Assembly (NCBI GenBank): GCA_029865665.1
Contig: JARXAV010000106.1
Location: 1 to 9,569, forward strand
Reading direction: 5' to 3'
Length of the DNA: 9,569 bases
Origin: Flectobacillus sp.
GTDB taxonomy: Bacteria > Bacteroidota > Bacteroidia > Cytophagales > Spirosomataceae
In this document: in pieces, positions 1-6,510 of the stretch
Layout of the letters: each line of letters opens with the position of its first letter
How positions within the stretch are numbered: the first letter of the stretch is position 1
Program-made: the position numbers and the translations under genes
Notes under the pieces: model-generated
Told to the model about the DNA's origin: nothing
Databases searched by the model: none
What the model saw: only the letters and a program-made list of their open reading frames with translations

Positions 1-912
1 GGCGTAATTGACTCGCCAGATATTCCGCTAAACGTTTCTCGTAGCTTCCTACAAGCTGATTCAAATGTTAAAAAAATCAATAGCTATATCACTCGTAAAG
101 TTGCCGAAAAACTAGCTGAATTGTTCAAGAATGACAGAACTGGCTACGAAGAGAAGTTTGAAAACATCGGTCTATTTGTTAAATATGGTATGATTTCTGA
201 CGAGAAATTCTACGATAAAGCAAAGGATTTCTGCTTGCTTCAAAGTGTTTCGAACAAATACTACACGTTTAACGAGTATGCAGAATTTGTTCAGGAGAAT
301 CAAAAAGATAAAAATGACGATGTTGTTTACCTCTATACTACTGATGTTAAAGCTCAAGATAGTTTTATTCAGTCGGCTAGTAAACGAGGTTATGATGTCT
401 TGAAACTTGACAGCGTATTGGATAGTCACTTTATCAATATGCTTGAAAGTAAATTGGTAAAAACCAATTTAAAACGAGTAGATGCTGACACCATAGAGAA
501 ACTTATTGATAAAGGTATTGCACTGGAGGCGGTGCTTTCTGAATCAGAAAAAGAGTCTGTGAAGAAGGTATTCGATGAAGTCATTGCAGACAGTACTAAA
601 GCAGTACAGTTAGAAGCAATGCCAGTGGATGAGCTTCCAGCAGTAATAACTCAAAATGAGTTTATGCGTAGAATGACAGACATGTCTCGTACTGGTGGCG
701 GTGGAATGGGAATGTTTGGTGGAATGCCAAATAATCATATCGTTTCAATTAACGCAAATCACCCATCAATTACGAAAATAGCGAACGAAACGGATCTTGT
801 TGAGCAGAAAAAGTTAGCTAAACAAATTTACGATTTAGCCCTATTATCTCAAAATATGTTGACAGGTGCAGACTTAACTGCATTCATTCAACGTACCGCT
901 GCAACATTATAA
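1..912 (+). CDS. htpG: Molecular chaperone HtpG (Hsp90 family), 3' part
   Basis: This is the C-terminal half of bacterial Hsp90, an ATP-driven cytosolic homodimeric chaperone. The frame is open from the first base, so the gene starts outside the window; 303 residues are visible, about half of the usual 600-plus. The visible part begins with GVIDSPDIPLNVSR, the middle-domain motif that in E. coli HtpG lies roughly 300 residues before the end. It continues through the rest of the middle domain into the C-terminal dimerisation domain (NANHPSITKI at visible residues 251-260, then the helix ending LTAFIQRTAATL). A Gly/Met-rich stretch at visible residues 232-242 precedes the dimerisation core; I recall such loops in Bacteroidota homologues. 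The N-terminal ATPase domain is not visible. A TTG at 121 is an internal Leu codon, not a start. The gene ends at a TAA just before a strong terminator. Identity is very secure. Confidence 0.96.
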   Translation, partial: GVIDSPDIPLNVSRSFLQADSNVKKINSYITRKVAEKLAELFKNDRTGYEEKFENIGLFVKYGMISDEKFYDKAKDFCLLQSVSNKYYTFNEYAEFVQENQKDKNDDVVYLYTTDVKAQDSFIQSASKRGYDVLKLDSVLDSHFINMLESKLVKTNLKRVDADTIEKLIDKGIALEAVLSESEKESVKKVFDEVIADSTKAVQLEAMPVDELPAVITQNEFMRRMTDMSRTGGGGMGMFGGMPNNHIVSINANHPSITKIANETDLVEQKKLAKQIYDLALLSQNMLTGADLTAFIQRTAATL

Positions 913-915
913 CAC

Positions 916-949
916 AAATAAAAAGCCCCATTGCTGGGGCTTTTTATTT
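916..949. terminator. Bidirectional intrinsic terminator between htpG and the OmpA-family gene
   Basis: The arms 916-930 and 935-949 are perfect reverse complements (15 bp, with a GCCCCA/TGGGGC core) around the 4-base loop TTGC. The outer part of the stem is A-rich on the left and T-rich on the right, so each strand reads a GC-rich stem followed by a T-tract. It starts 3 bases after the htpG stop and ends 12 bases before the stop of the convergent OmpA-family gene, so it can serve both. Confidence 0.93.
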
Positions 950-961
950 ACTCAATTTTTC

Positions 962-3229
962 TTATTTTACTGATAGAATTCTAAATTCTGTACGTCTATT
1001 TTCTTGATGTTGCTGTTCTGTACATCTCACACCGTCCACACATTCATTAGCTAATTCCTTCTCGCCATAACCATTCGAAGTCAAGCGTTTAGCATCAATA
1101 CCTCTGCTTGTTAAATAATCAACAACAGCTCTTGCTCTATTAGACGATAATTGCATATTATAACCATCGCTTGCTCGTGCATCTGTATGCGAGCGAATTT
1201 CAATAGCCATATCAGGATACTTTTTCAAGAGAGGTACTAAATATCTATCCAATTCTCTTGCGGCATCTGAACGAATGAAAAATTTATCTAAATCATAGTA
1301 AATATTCTTCAAGATAAATGTATCTCCTTCGCCATACATTTTTTGTGTATTCTCAATCGTTTTACCAGCTTGGTCTTTCTTAACTTTTCCGATAACTTCC
1401 TTATTAGTTGCATATCTATCCTTTTTAGTGGTCAAGGTATGCTCAACACCTGGTTGCACTTTAAATTCGTATGAACCATCAGCTCCAGTAGTAACAGTCT
1501 GGGTTGTTTTATCCTTCGGATTTTCTAAAGTTACTTGTACCCCAGCAACTGGTTGTTGATTTTGTTCTGATTTAACAACTCCTTTCAAAATAGCACTTTG
1601 TGCTTTATCTAAATAAATAGACAGCGTTGTGTTCTGTGCCGTAGCATTTTTAGTAGAAAACAAAACCGAATTCATTTGATAGCCTTCTTTGATAGCTTTG
1701 AATTCGTACTCAGCATTCGCTTCCAAACATAGGCTTGTTGAACCATCAATACCCGTTACTTTTAAATCTCTATTTTCAGCATTGACAATTGTACGAATAT
1801 CCACATTTTCTAATACTTTTTTCGTTGTGGCATCGTATACAATTAATGTTAATGGACGGCATACTCTTGTGAATGAATAAATATTATCATCATGAACTCC
1901 TCTTTTTCGATTAGATGCAAAGAAACCTTTCGTACGTTCCCCATCTGTAATTAAACCAAAGTCATCTTTCTCTGAGTTAATTGGAGCGCCCAAGTTTACA
2001 ACCCCTTTGGTGGCAATTCCATTTTTCATCTCAGCATAAAACATATCCAAGCCTCCTAACCCTTCGTGTCCGTCGGATGCAAAATATAAATTCTCTTTTT
2101 CATCCACGAATGGGAACATTTCATTTCCCTCTGTATTAATATCTTTGCCAACATTAACTGGAGACCCCCAATTCCCGTTATTATATTCTACAACATAAAT
2201 ATCCGTTCCTCCAAATCCTCCTGGCATATCCGAAACAAAATACATTTTAGTATTATCAGGTGTCAAGCTCGGGTGACCACAAGAATATTCATCCGAATTA
2301 AAAGGTAATTCTTTGGCATTGGCCCAAGCTCCTTTTTCTAAATCAGACATGTAAAGCTTCAAACGATTCGTTCCATCTTTTGATTCTCTTGCACCACGAC
2401 CTCTGGAATAGTTATTTCGGGTTAAAATTACTTTTTGTTCGCCCTTAAAGAAGCACATTGGGCCTTCGTGATATTTTGTATTGAGTGTTCTACTAAACTC
2501 TTCAACTTTAGTAAGCTGCAAAGCGGGAGCTTCAATATCTGCACTACTTGCTGCAGCCCCACCTGCTGAAGCTGCTCCCACATAATTAAGGTTGTTCAAC
2601 TGAGCAGTGTCTGGTGTGATGTATAAATCCAAGAAAGGTGTTTGATTCCAATTGAATACATGCTTAACTGCACCTGCTTCTTCTCTTGCTGAACAAAAAA
2701 CTAAACCTCCTTTATAGAACATCGGGCTAAAATCTGCTTGACGGGAGTTAATGGGTAAATAGTTAATCTTATAGGAAGACGAATCTCTGTAATATCGACT
2801 CATATCCATATAAGATACCGTAAACCGTTTTCCTCTTAAATCAGCGTCTTGTTTTTCTCCATAAACGGAGTAGGCTTTTTGGGCATCTTTGTACTTGCCA
2901 TTAGCCGCTAAAGCCTGTGCATAATACAAATAATTTTCACTTTCTACGGTTGGATATAACTTTAATAAATCCGAAAACGCATGTTCTGCATTACGGGTAT
3001 CTTGTACTTTACGATAAGAATATGCCAATTTCTTCAAAGCCTCTTTTCTAGCACTTGAATCAATTTTAGCATCAGAAAGGAAGTCCTCATACAGACGAAT
3101 AGCATCAATATAACTTAACTGTTCAAATTGACGATTCGCAGCTTTTAGCTTGGCCTGTGAAAAAACGCTTTCATGCCCACATAAAATAAGCAGGACAACA
3201 GACAAGGCTATATATAATAATTTCTTCAT
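962..3229 (-). CDS. OmpA-family outer-membrane/periplasmic protein with TPR, PD40 and CarboxypepD-reg domains (PorE-like)
   Basis: This 755-residue exported protein is likely to tether an outer-membrane complex to peptidoglycan. Residues 1-25 form a signal peptide (MKK, hydrophobic core, SVFSQ|A). TPR-like helices follow at about 26-125. PD40-type beta-propeller repeats occupy about 160-455, with the recurring FxSD/FASD...GGxDIY pattern. Two carboxypeptidase-regulatory-like beta-sandwiches lie at about 458-541 and 545-610. The C-terminal OmpA domain (about 640-755) has HTD (Asp683) and LSSNRA (Arg698), the expected peptidoglycan-binding pair, and two cysteines (730, 736) that could form a disulfide. 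The start at 3229 was chosen because it opens directly onto the signal peptide; the frame extends 33 codons upstream with sequence unlike a leader. The domain order matches PorE of the type IX secretion system, but Bacteroidota carry several paralogues of this architecture, so the exact role is inferred. Cys17 lies in a poor lipobox (LILC), so a lipoprotein is possible but not favoured. Confidence 0.88.
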   Translation of the reverse strand: MKKLLYIALSVVLLILCGHESVFSQAKLKAANRQFEQLSYIDAIRLYEDFLSDAKIDSSARKEALKKLAYSYRKVQDTRNAEHAFSDLLKLYPTVESENYLYYAQALAANGKYKDAQKAYSVYGEKQDADLRGKRFTVSYMDMSRYYRDSSSYKINYLPINSRQADFSPMFYKGGLVFCSAREEAGAVKHVFNWNQTPFLDLYITPDTAQLNNLNYVGAASAGGAAASSADIEAPALQLTKVEEFSRTLNTKYHEGPMCFFKGEQKVILTRNNYSRGRGARESKDGTNRLKLYMSDLEKGAWANAKELPFNSDEYSCGHPSLTPDNTKMYFVSDMPGGFGGTDIYVVEYNNGNWGSPVNVGKDINTEGNEMFPFVDEKENLYFASDGHEGLGGLDMFYAEMKNGIATKGVVNLGAPINSEKDDFGLITDGERTKGFFASNRKRGVHDDNIYSFTRVCRPLTLIVYDATTKKVLENVDIRTIVNAENRDLKVTGIDGSTSLCLEANAEYEFKAIKEGYQMNSVLFSTKNATAQNTTLSIYLDKAQSAILKGVVKSEQNQQPVAGVQVTLENPKDKTTQTVTTGADGSYEFKVQPGVEHTLTTKKDRYATNKEVIGKVKKDQAGKTIENTQKMYGEGDTFILKNIYYDLDKFFIRSDAARELDRYLVPLLKKYPDMAIEIRSHTDARASDGYNMQLSSNRARAVVDYLTSRGIDAKRLTSNGYGEKELANECVDGVRCTEQQHQENRRTEFRILSVK

Positions 3230-3304
3230 GATTTTTAGACGCTTCGGCGGAAGATGAAAACTTACGTTAGAATAGAACGAATGAACTACGAAACACAAAT
3301 AGCG

Positions 3305-3327
3305 TGCCAAAACTAAGAAGTTTGGCA
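3305..3327. repeat. Inverted repeat in the leader region of the OmpA-family gene
   Basis: TGCCAAA (3305-3311) and TTTGGCA (3321-3327) are perfect inverse arms. Allowing one bulged A lengthens the stem to 9 bp with a loop of about 4 bases. It lies in the 150-bp gap between the MFS gene and the OmpA-family gene, about 75 bases before the OmpA start. No T-tract follows on the minus strand, so it is a poor terminator for the MFS gene. A protein-binding site or a leader hairpin fits better. Confidence 0.4.
3308..3315 (-). promoter_or_regulatory. Candidate -7 element for the OmpA-family gene
   Basis: On the minus strand this reads TAGTTTTG, a full match to the Bacteroidota -7 consensus TAnnTTTG. 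It is about 78 bases upstream of the chosen ATG, leaving a leader of about 70 bases. No TTTG is present at the expected -33 spacing, so the call rests on one box only. The element lies within the inverted repeat at 3305-3327, so binding there could affect initiation. Confidence 0.3.
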
Positions 3328-3379
3328 TCGTCCGAGCGTTCTATTAAACTCAGCAATCGTAAGATGTTCATTTACAAAA

Positions 3380-4636
3380 TTAATGTTCAATTTTCATCTT
3401 GAAATTTTCTTTAGACCTCACCCATACCACACAAACAATAATGAGGGTCATGGCTCCACCAAAAATAACAGAAGGGACTGTCCCCATCAATTTTGCTAAA
3501 AGTCCAGATTCAAAAGCTCCCAGCTCATTTGATGAACTAACAAAAATTCCGTTTACAGACGCAACTCGACCTCTCATTTCGTCTGGTGTGAAAAAACGTA
3601 AAATAGTTTGACGAATAACCACACTTACGCTGTCAAAAGCTCCCGTACAAAATAAGGCAATGATAGACAAGGTAAAATTAGTAGAAAAAGCAAAAATGAG
3701 CGTTGCTAGACCAAAACCACCCACCGCTAATAGTAAATTCCTCCAAGCATTTTTAAGTGGTGGAAAATAGACCATTAAAAACATGGTAGAAACTGCTCCT
3801 ATGGATGGGGCAGCTCGTAGAACACCTAAACCCTCTGCTCCTACTTTGAGAACATCTTCTGCAAAAACGGGTAATAGAGCGATAACTCCACCGAATAAGA
3901 CCGAAAACAAATCTAAGGAAATAGAGTACAAGATAATTTTGGTACTAAATACAAACTTGATTCCTTCTTTAAGACTCGTAAATATATCGACTTTCACTTC
4001 ATTCTTTTCAGGAATTGGAGGAGAAGTGATGGTAGAAATTAAAATCATTACAACAACTAATAAGCCGACAACAAACCAAAGTGTGTTTACTAGACCCAGA
4101 TAAGCATACAAGAAACCAGCTACACCTGGCCCTAAAATAGCACCTGATTGCCACAATGAACTAGCCCAAGTAGCGGCATTTCCAAAAATTTCTTTAGGAA
4201 CTAAAAATGGATTCAAAGAAGAGGATGCAGGACTATAAAAACCTTTAGAAAATCCAATTAAAATAACCATTCCATATACAGTCCAAAGTTTTTGACTAAT
4301 CCCAAAACCTGCAGCAGGACTCATTGCCCAGACTAAACTGATAGAGCCTAGTAGGATCACAAATAAACTGATTAACATGATTATTTTTTTATCTCTCCTA
4401 TCTGCAAAATAACCTCCAAATAAGGCAAGCGAAATATAAGGAAGAGCTTCTGCCAACCCTATTAGCCCAAGTGCCAATGGGTCGTGCGTTATTTTATAGA
4501 GTTCATACCCTAATACGACTTCTTGCATTAATAAAGCCATCGTAAAGAAGCCATTACCAAAAATATAGGCAACGAATTGGGGGTATTTTAGGGCTGCATA
4601 GGGAGAGTTATTGAGTGTTGTTTCTGAAGTATTCAT
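3380..4636 (-). CDS. MFS transporter, EntS-like exporter family
   Basis: This 418-residue inner-membrane protein has about 12 hydrophobic segments, the normal size and layout of a major facilitator superfamily permease. Motif A is visible in the loop after the second membrane segment (GGYFADRRDKK, residues 74-84). The second-half signature around 351-379 (PDEMRGRVASVNGIFV, then SNELGAFESGLLA) is typical of the EntS/MFS_3 group, whose best known member exports the siderophore enterobactin. The substrate here cannot be read from sequence, and no siderophore biosynthesis gene is visible. The hydrophilic linker between the halves is about residues 205-225. The ATG at 4636 overlaps the stop of the upstream membrane-protein gene by 4 nt (ATGA), implying translational coupling. 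It is the last gene of the three-gene minus-strand unit, with a 150-bp gap to the next gene. Confidence 0.9.
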   Translation of the reverse strand: MNTSETTLNNSPYAALKYPQFVAYIFGNGFFTMALLMQEVVLGYELYKITHDPLALGLIGLAEALPYISLALFGGYFADRRDKKIIMLISLFVILLGSISLVWAMSPAAGFGISQKLWTVYGMVILIGFSKGFYSPASSSLNPFLVPKEIFGNAATWASSLWQSGAILGPGVAGFLYAYLGLVNTLWFVVGLLVVVMILISTITSPPIPEKNEVKVDIFTSLKEGIKFVFSTKIILYSISLDLFSVLFGGVIALLPVFAEDVLKVGAEGLGVLRAAPSIGAVSTMFLMVYFPPLKNAWRNLLLAVGGFGLATLIFAFSTNFTLSIIALFCTGAFDSVSVVIRQTILRFFTPDEMRGRVASVNGIFVSSSNELGAFESGLLAKLMGTVPSVIFGGAMTLIIVCVVWVRSKENFKMKIEH

Positions 4637-5451
4637 GCGATTAACAGTAGTAATGTTGGTAATAAAAAAACACCATCACCAATCCAGCGATAGCGATCCT
4701 TTTTAAGAAAAAAAGAAGCGTATAAAGGGATTATCATCAGAATAAAACTCATGATGATAAAGAGTATTGCGACTTGCTGTTGAAAATGGTTAGTTGAATG
4801 TACAAGAGAAAAAACACTTCCCAAAAAGAGGACGATAAATATAAAAATAATTACATTTTTTGTTTTATTTTCACCTAAAAAAGAAGCTAATGAATATACG
4901 GTTGGAAACTTTCGTTGCTCGCACCATGAAAACACTAATAAGTTTTGAAAGACGATTAACATAAATAATAAACCATAACATCCATTAATCGCATGAGGGA
5001 TAGTTGTCCCCCATACGCCTGCGGTATATACCCATGTTGTAATGAACTCTTTGCCATACTGATAGGAACTGTTATCTTGTAATTTACTAACAATCCAGAG
5101 GTAAAGTATTGTTACAAATGCAATTAGACTTCCGATTAAAATGGCAATAATAGGCAGGTAAAAAAGCAAGCATAAAATGCTCACTAAAATAGCACAAACT
5201 GATGGCCAAAGTACTCTTTCATAATGTTGATGAAAAAGATGACGTTCAGTCGGAACTTGGGTTGGCTTACGATTATCAAGCAAACGGTCTAGGGTATAAA
5301 TCACAAAAATTGATAAGCCCAGCACGACGGTATTCAAATAGTTTATCGGAGATTTTCCGTCGGGTAATTTCCAAAATAATGCGTTACAAACCATTGCTCC
5401 TACTACTACATCTATGCTTAACAAATTAAGCCTCTTCACAAATTTCATCAT
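4633..5451 (-). CDS. UbiA-like polytopic membrane protein of unknown function
   Basis: This 272-residue integral membrane protein has about eight hydrophobic segments. It resembles a divergent branch of the UbiA prenyltransferase superfamily that I recall from Bacteroidota. Residues 51-61 (IYTLDRLLDNR) sit where UbiA enzymes carry the Asp-rich NDxxDxxxD motif, but here only Asp55 and Asp59 remain. Other charged or polar motifs inside the membrane core are RHLFHQHY (70-77), KEF (134-136), NLLVFSWCEQ (170-179) and RWIGDGVFLLP (255-265), the last near the position of the second UbiA motif. Whether it still transfers prenyl groups is uncertain, and a non-enzymatic membrane role is possible. ATG at 5451 is directly followed by a second in-frame ATG (5448), and an in-frame TAG lies two codons upstream, so the start is fixed to within one codon. 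It starts 22 nt after the MOSC gene and overlaps the MFS start by 4 nt, so the three are probably co-transcribed. Confidence 0.72.
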   Translation of the reverse strand: MMKFVKRLNLLSIDVVVGAMVCNALFWKLPDGKSPINYLNTVVLGLSIFVIYTLDRLLDNRKPTQVPTERHLFHQHYERVLWPSVCAILVSILCLLFYLPIIAILIGSLIAFVTILYLWIVSKLQDNSSYQYGKEFITTWVYTAGVWGTTIPHAINGCYGLLFMLIVFQNLLVFSWCEQRKFPTVYSLASFLGENKTKNVIIFIFIVLFLGSVFSLVHSTNHFQQQVAILFIIMSFILMIIPLYASFFLKKDRYRWIGDGVFLLPTLLLLIA

Positions 5452-5473
5452 TGTCTAATCATCCAATTCATCC

Positions 5474-6301
5474 TTATAGATTAGAATTAGTTGCATTACT
5501 TTTCACTTTTATAACGTCTCCTACCTGTAATTTCCCTAACGATTTCGGAATTACATTTTGTCCAAACAATACCTTATTCCCAACCTTTCTATACTTAGAA
5601 AGCGTAGCTAGTGGTTCAGAAGATGTACGCTCTCCAGTCACAGGATTTATTGTAATTAAAATACATCTTGCACAAGGTTTTACTCCCCAAAAATCCACTG
5701 CTCCGAGTTGGAATTCATACCATGATTCCTCCTGATACGGACTAGCTCCTTTTACAACAAAATTTGGTCGAAAACGATTCATTGTAACCGCAGATTCCAG
5801 TCGATTATTCAAATCATCTAAGGACGATTGTCCGATTAACAAGAACGGATACCCGTCTGCAAACGACGTTATATCTACATCTGTTTGTGCATATCGAGGG
5901 TCAATAGCACGTTTCGAAGAATCTGGCATATAAACTAAATGAACTTGTTTATCAAGCTGATTTGAAAACCAAAGCGAGACCTCTTCGCTTACTTCATTCG
6001 CCCAAATCATATCGTCCCAAACTTTCACTTCAACCTGTTTGTTACTGTATTGTTGGGTCGAAAAAGATAGGCTTTGGTTCGATTTTCTATTCGTAACTTC
6101 GAGGAAACCATCCTCTGTTAATGCCACCGAAAACAAAGCTAAGGATGCGTATTGGCGTTGTGTTAAGAAGACACCTGCATCGTCAACAAGTAACCAACGA
6201 CGGTCGTATTCAAGACCACGTTCCGTAACGTTTGCTTCATTTAGCGAAATACCTCCTAACGACTTGATAGGATAAATCCAGATTTCAGAAAGTGTAATCA
6301 T
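5474..6301 (-). CDS. MOSC domain protein (YcbX/mARC-like molybdenum-cofactor protein)
   Basis: At 275 residues this has the two-part layout of the family: an N-terminal MOSC beta-barrel (about 1-120, starting ITLSEIWIYPIKSLGG, with RGLEYDRRWLLVD at 28-40) and the MOSC domain (about 125-268). KPCARC at 208-213 supplies Cys210 and Cys213; in mARC and YcbX a conserved cysteine in this segment binds molybdenum. The conserved stretches INPVTGER (218-225) and LFGQNVIP (245-252) follow. Characterised relatives reduce N-hydroxylated compounds with electrons from partner proteins. E. coli YcbX carries a C-terminal [2Fe-2S] domain, which this protein lacks, so a separate electron donor would be needed. 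The start at 6301 gives the expected family N-terminus and lies just behind a -7 box. It is the first gene of the unit with the UbiA-like and MFS genes. The substrate is unknown. Confidence 0.9.
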   Translation of the reverse strand: MITLSEIWIYPIKSLGGISLNEANVTERGLEYDRRWLLVDDAGVFLTQRQYASLALFSVALTEDGFLEVTNRKSNQSLSFSTQQYSNKQVEVKVWDDMIWANEVSEEVSLWFSNQLDKQVHLVYMPDSSKRAIDPRYAQTDVDITSFADGYPFLLIGQSSLDDLNNRLESAVTMNRFRPNFVVKGASPYQEESWYEFQLGAVDFWGVKPCARCILITINPVTGERTSSEPLATLSKYRKVGNKVLFGQNVIPKSLGKLQVGDVIKVKSNATNSNL

Positions 6302-6321
6302 TGCTTTATTTTTAGAATGGA

Positions 6322-6329
6322 CAAAGATA
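6322..6329 (-). promoter_or_regulatory. Candidate -7 promoter element for the MOSC/UbiA-like/MFS unit
   Basis: On the minus strand this is TATCTTTG, an exact match to the Bacteroidota -7 consensus TAnnTTTG, 20 bases before the MOSC ATG. No TTTG is found at the usual -33 position, because the upstream terminator stem occupies that place. A short leader of roughly 10-15 bases rich in A (CTAAAAATAAAGC) would precede the start, typical of this phylum. Confidence 0.45.
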
Positions 6330-6334
6330 CAAAC

Positions 6335-6372
6335 AAAAAAGCCTAATGAATGAGACGATTCATTAGGCTTTT
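6335..6372 (-). terminator. Intrinsic terminator downstream of the ATP-grasp gene
   Basis: The arms 6337-6351 and 6358-6372 are perfect 15-base reverse complements with loop GAGACG. On the minus strand the stem ends in GGCTTTT and runs into six T residues (6340-6335). It lies about 140 bases beyond the stop of the ATP-grasp gene and only about 33 bases before the MOSC start, so it separates the two transcription units. The plus strand also shows a four-T tail, but no plus-strand gene lies upstream. Confidence 0.85.
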
Positions 6373-6420
6373 CTGACTTTAAGTAGTCATCAGTTTAAAG
6401 TTGAATGTTCAAAGATTTCG

Positions 6421-6481
6421 ATAAACCACTATTCGCTAATAGTTTATGCCCAATCTTGAAACAAAAATATCATAAACTATT
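6421..6481. repeat. Interlocking inverted repeats in the 3' region after the ATP-grasp gene
   Basis: AATAGTTTATG (6438-6448) is the exact reverse complement of CATAAACTATT (6471-6481), separated by 22 bases. A third, imperfect copy (ATAAAC, then ACTATT, 6421-6432) can pair with the same central arm across a 5-base loop, with two bulged bases. The central arm could thus form either of two hairpins in RNA. The 6373-6510 stretch holds nothing else recognisable. The arms are AT-rich and could arise by chance. Confidence 0.4.
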
Positions 6482-6510
6482 TATCAACGAGTACTTACTA
6501 ACATAACTAC

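Noticed and set aside
666..766. Gly/Met-rich segment of HtpG as an unusual insertion
   Set aside because: Similar Gly/Met-rich stretches before the C-terminal dimerisation core are, as far as I recall, ordinary in Bacteroidota HtpG.
121..912. htpG starting at the TTG at 121
   Set aside because: The reading frame is open to base 1 and the upstream 40 codons encode conserved Hsp90 sequence, so the TTG is an internal Leu codon.
3230..3328. N-terminal extension of the OmpA-family gene to an ATG at 3328
   Set aside because: It would bury the clear signal peptide 33 residues inside the protein and would run through the inverted repeat and -7 box.
3783..4103. 106-codon plus-strand ORF inside the MFS gene
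   Set aside because: It lies entirely antisense to a well-supported transporter gene, and its translation is low-complexity Thr/Pro/Lys-rich with no recognisable family.
5449..5471. Seven-codon minus-strand mini-ORF between the MOSC and UbiA-like genes, ending at the UbiA-like ATG
   Set aside because: It fits in a 22-nt gap and its TGA overlaps the next ATG, but nothing beyond chance supports it as a translated leader.
5451..5735. 94-codon plus-strand ORF over the MOSC gene end
   Set aside because: It is antisense to the conserved MOSC core and has no recognisable motif or promoter.
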